From Agrococcus terreus (GTDB taxonomy: Bacteria > Actinomycetota > Actinomycetes > Actinomycetales > Microbacteriaceae), in assembly GCF_014645235.1 (NCBI RefSeq), contig NZ_BMLM01000001.1:186001-250000 (forward strand): a stretch of 64,000 nt of DNA, in the 5' to 3' direction. A program made the position numbers and the translations under genes. This document shows positions 62,991 through 64,000 of the stretch, piece by piece; the stretch's first letter is position 1; every line of letters begins with the position of its first letter. The notes below the pieces were generated by a model. It was given only the letters and a program-made list of their open reading frames with translations, did not search any database and was not told the origin of the DNA.

Positions 62991-64000
62991 CCGCCACCGC
63001 ACCGGCGCCCGCGCCGGCATCCGCGTCCGGCCAGGTGAGCCTGCGCCGCATCCTCCCGCCCGTCGTCACCGGACAGGAGCTCGTGCTCCTCGGCGTGCTC
63101 GTCGTGCTGTGGGTGCTGCTCGGCATCTTCACGCCCGCGTTCCTCACGCCCGGCTCCATCGGGCCGCTGCTCGTGCAGGTCGCGCCGATCGCGCTCATCG
63201 GCGTCGGCATGACGTTCGTCATCATCACCGCCGGCATCGACGTCTCGGTCGCCGCGACGATCATGGTCTCGGCCGTCGTCACGGCCCGGGTGCTCGTCGC
63301 CGCCGACGTGCCGGCGGTGCTCGCCGTGCTGCTCGCGATCGCGATCGGCGCCCTGCTCGGCACCGTGAACGGCGTGCTCATCGCGTACGGCCGCGTGCAC
63401 CCGATCATCATCACGTTCGGCACGGCCAACCTCTTCCAGTGGCTCGGCCTGCGGGTCTTCGACTCGTCGACCGTCAACGGCATCCCCGGCACGCTCGACT
63501 TCTTCGGCCGCGGCGCCGCGGGCTCCACGCTCGGCGTGCCGCACTCGTTCGCGATCGCCGTCGTCGCGGTCGCGGTCGCCTGGTGGTTCCTGCGCTACGC
63601 GAAGGCCGGGCGCAACCTCTACGCGATCGGCGGCAACCAGAACGCCGCGCGCCTCGCGGGCATCAAGGTGCAGCCGCGGCTCGTGTGGGTCTACGGCATC
63701 ACGGGCGCCCTCGCCGGCCTCGCCGCCTGCATGATCATCGCCACCGGCACCTCGAGCCTCGACCAGTCGGTCGGCTCGGGCAAGGAGCTGCAGGTGATCG
63801 CGGCCGTCGTCATCGGCGGCACCTCCATCCTCGGCGGCCGCGGCAGCGTCGTCGGCACCATGCTCGGGGCGCTGCTCGTGCAGACGGTCGTCTCGGGCGT
63901 CACGCAGCTCGGCTGGCCCACCCAGCTCGGCTTCCTGTTCGTCGGCATCTGCATCCTCATCGCCGTCGGCACCGATCTCATCCGCGAGCGAGCGAGGAGG
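62987..64000 (+). CDS. rhaP: Rhamnose ABC transporter permease (partial, runs off the end)
   Basis: At least 338 codons are open to the window end. It is an RbsC-type permease with about ten helices: TFVIITAGIDVSVAATIMVSA near 77, GTVNGVLIAYGRVHPIIITFG near 125, RNLYAIGGNQNAARLAGIKV near 206, and VIGGTSILGGRGSVVGTMLGALL near 275. The ATG overlaps the ATPase stop. The last bases, GCGAGGAGG, look like a ribosome binding site for the next gene, so a second permease (rhaQ) probably overlaps or follows at once. Confidence 0.92.
   Translation, partial: MTATAPAPAPASASGQVSLRRILPPVVTGQELVLLGVLVVLWVLLGIFTPAFLTPGSIGPLLVQVAPIALIGVGMTFVIITAGIDVSVAATIMVSAVVTARVLVAADVPAVLAVLLAIAIGALLGTVNGVLIAYGRVHPIIITFGTANLFQWLGLRVFDSSTVNGIPGTLDFFGRGAAGSTLGVPHSFAIAVVAVAVAWWFLRYAKAGRNLYAIGGNQNAARLAGIKVQPRLVWVYGITGALAGLAACMIIATGTSSLDQSVGSGKELQVIAAVVIGGTSILGGRGSVVGTMLGALLVQTVVSGVTQLGWPTQLGFLFVGICILIAVGTDLIRERARR

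Overview
The window is a very GC-rich (mid-70s % by eye) stretch of an actinobacterial chromosome, most likely a member of the Microbacteriaceae (Agrococcus- or Microbacterium-like). The evidence is almost exclusive G/C third codon positions, an F420-dependent glucose-6-phosphate dehydrogenase, LytR-CpsA-Psr and Stealth envelope enzymes, a PutA fusion, a CopD-CtaG fusion, and many promoters of the form TANNNT-N6/7-start that imply leaderless mRNAs. I see no rRNA, tRNA, CRISPR array, phage or insertion sequence. The family assignment is inference from gene content.

Layout. 0-5.2 kb: zinc homeostasis (end of a binding protein, ATPase, two permeases, a Zur-like regulator) followed by a membrane protein and the rpmB-rpmG-rpsN operon of cysteine-poor ribosomal proteins. 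5.2-10.6 kb: a GH13 enzyme coupled to a flavin oxidoreductase, a divergent MocR regulator/YczE membrane protein pair with visible operators, and HU. 10.7-17 kb: CopD-CtaG copper/oxidase assembly protein, a phosphoglycerate-mutase-fold phosphatase, MgtE, PAP2 phosphatase and an LCP ligase. 17-28 kb: oxidoreductases, TrhO, a thioesterase, a carotenoid-desaturase-like flavoprotein, a giant PutA and Fgd. 28-41 kb: a MacB-like ABC exporter, a lipoprotein, nucleoside hydrolase, DUF368/PopT-type transporter, MalY-type lyase, carbonic anhydrase and assorted small enzymes. 41-44.3 kb: a membrane protein gene with two compensating frameshifts, then an Lrp-ddaH-like-rocD arginine/ornithine module. 44.4-52.5 kb: VOC, SRPBCC, metallophosphatase, Stealth sugar-phosphotransferase, a MerR/thioredoxin-reductase-like pair, ribokinase and an SDR. 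52.8-64 kb: a complete L-rhamnose regulon.

The rhamnose regulon is the most coherent system. A DeoR regulator leads the uptake operon (binding protein, double ATPase, permease running off the end). Divergent genes encode mutarotase, isomerase, a fused rhamnulose-1-phosphate aldolase/lactaldehyde dehydrogenase, rhamnulokinase and a lactate-oxidising flavoenzyme. Together they take rhamnose to dihydroxyacetone phosphate and pyruvate.

The least explained DNA is intergenic. There are two arrays of an 8-bp GTGGYCAC-type motif with an exact 20-bp period, several copies of a ~50-bp hairpin element carrying CTGGTCGAGGAGC and TCTCGAGACC ends, a nest of inverted repeats at 20.1-20.4 kb, and a 14-bp tandem repeat that contains a gene's stop codon. 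Most minus/plus overlapping long ORFs are GC-frame shadows and are omitted.
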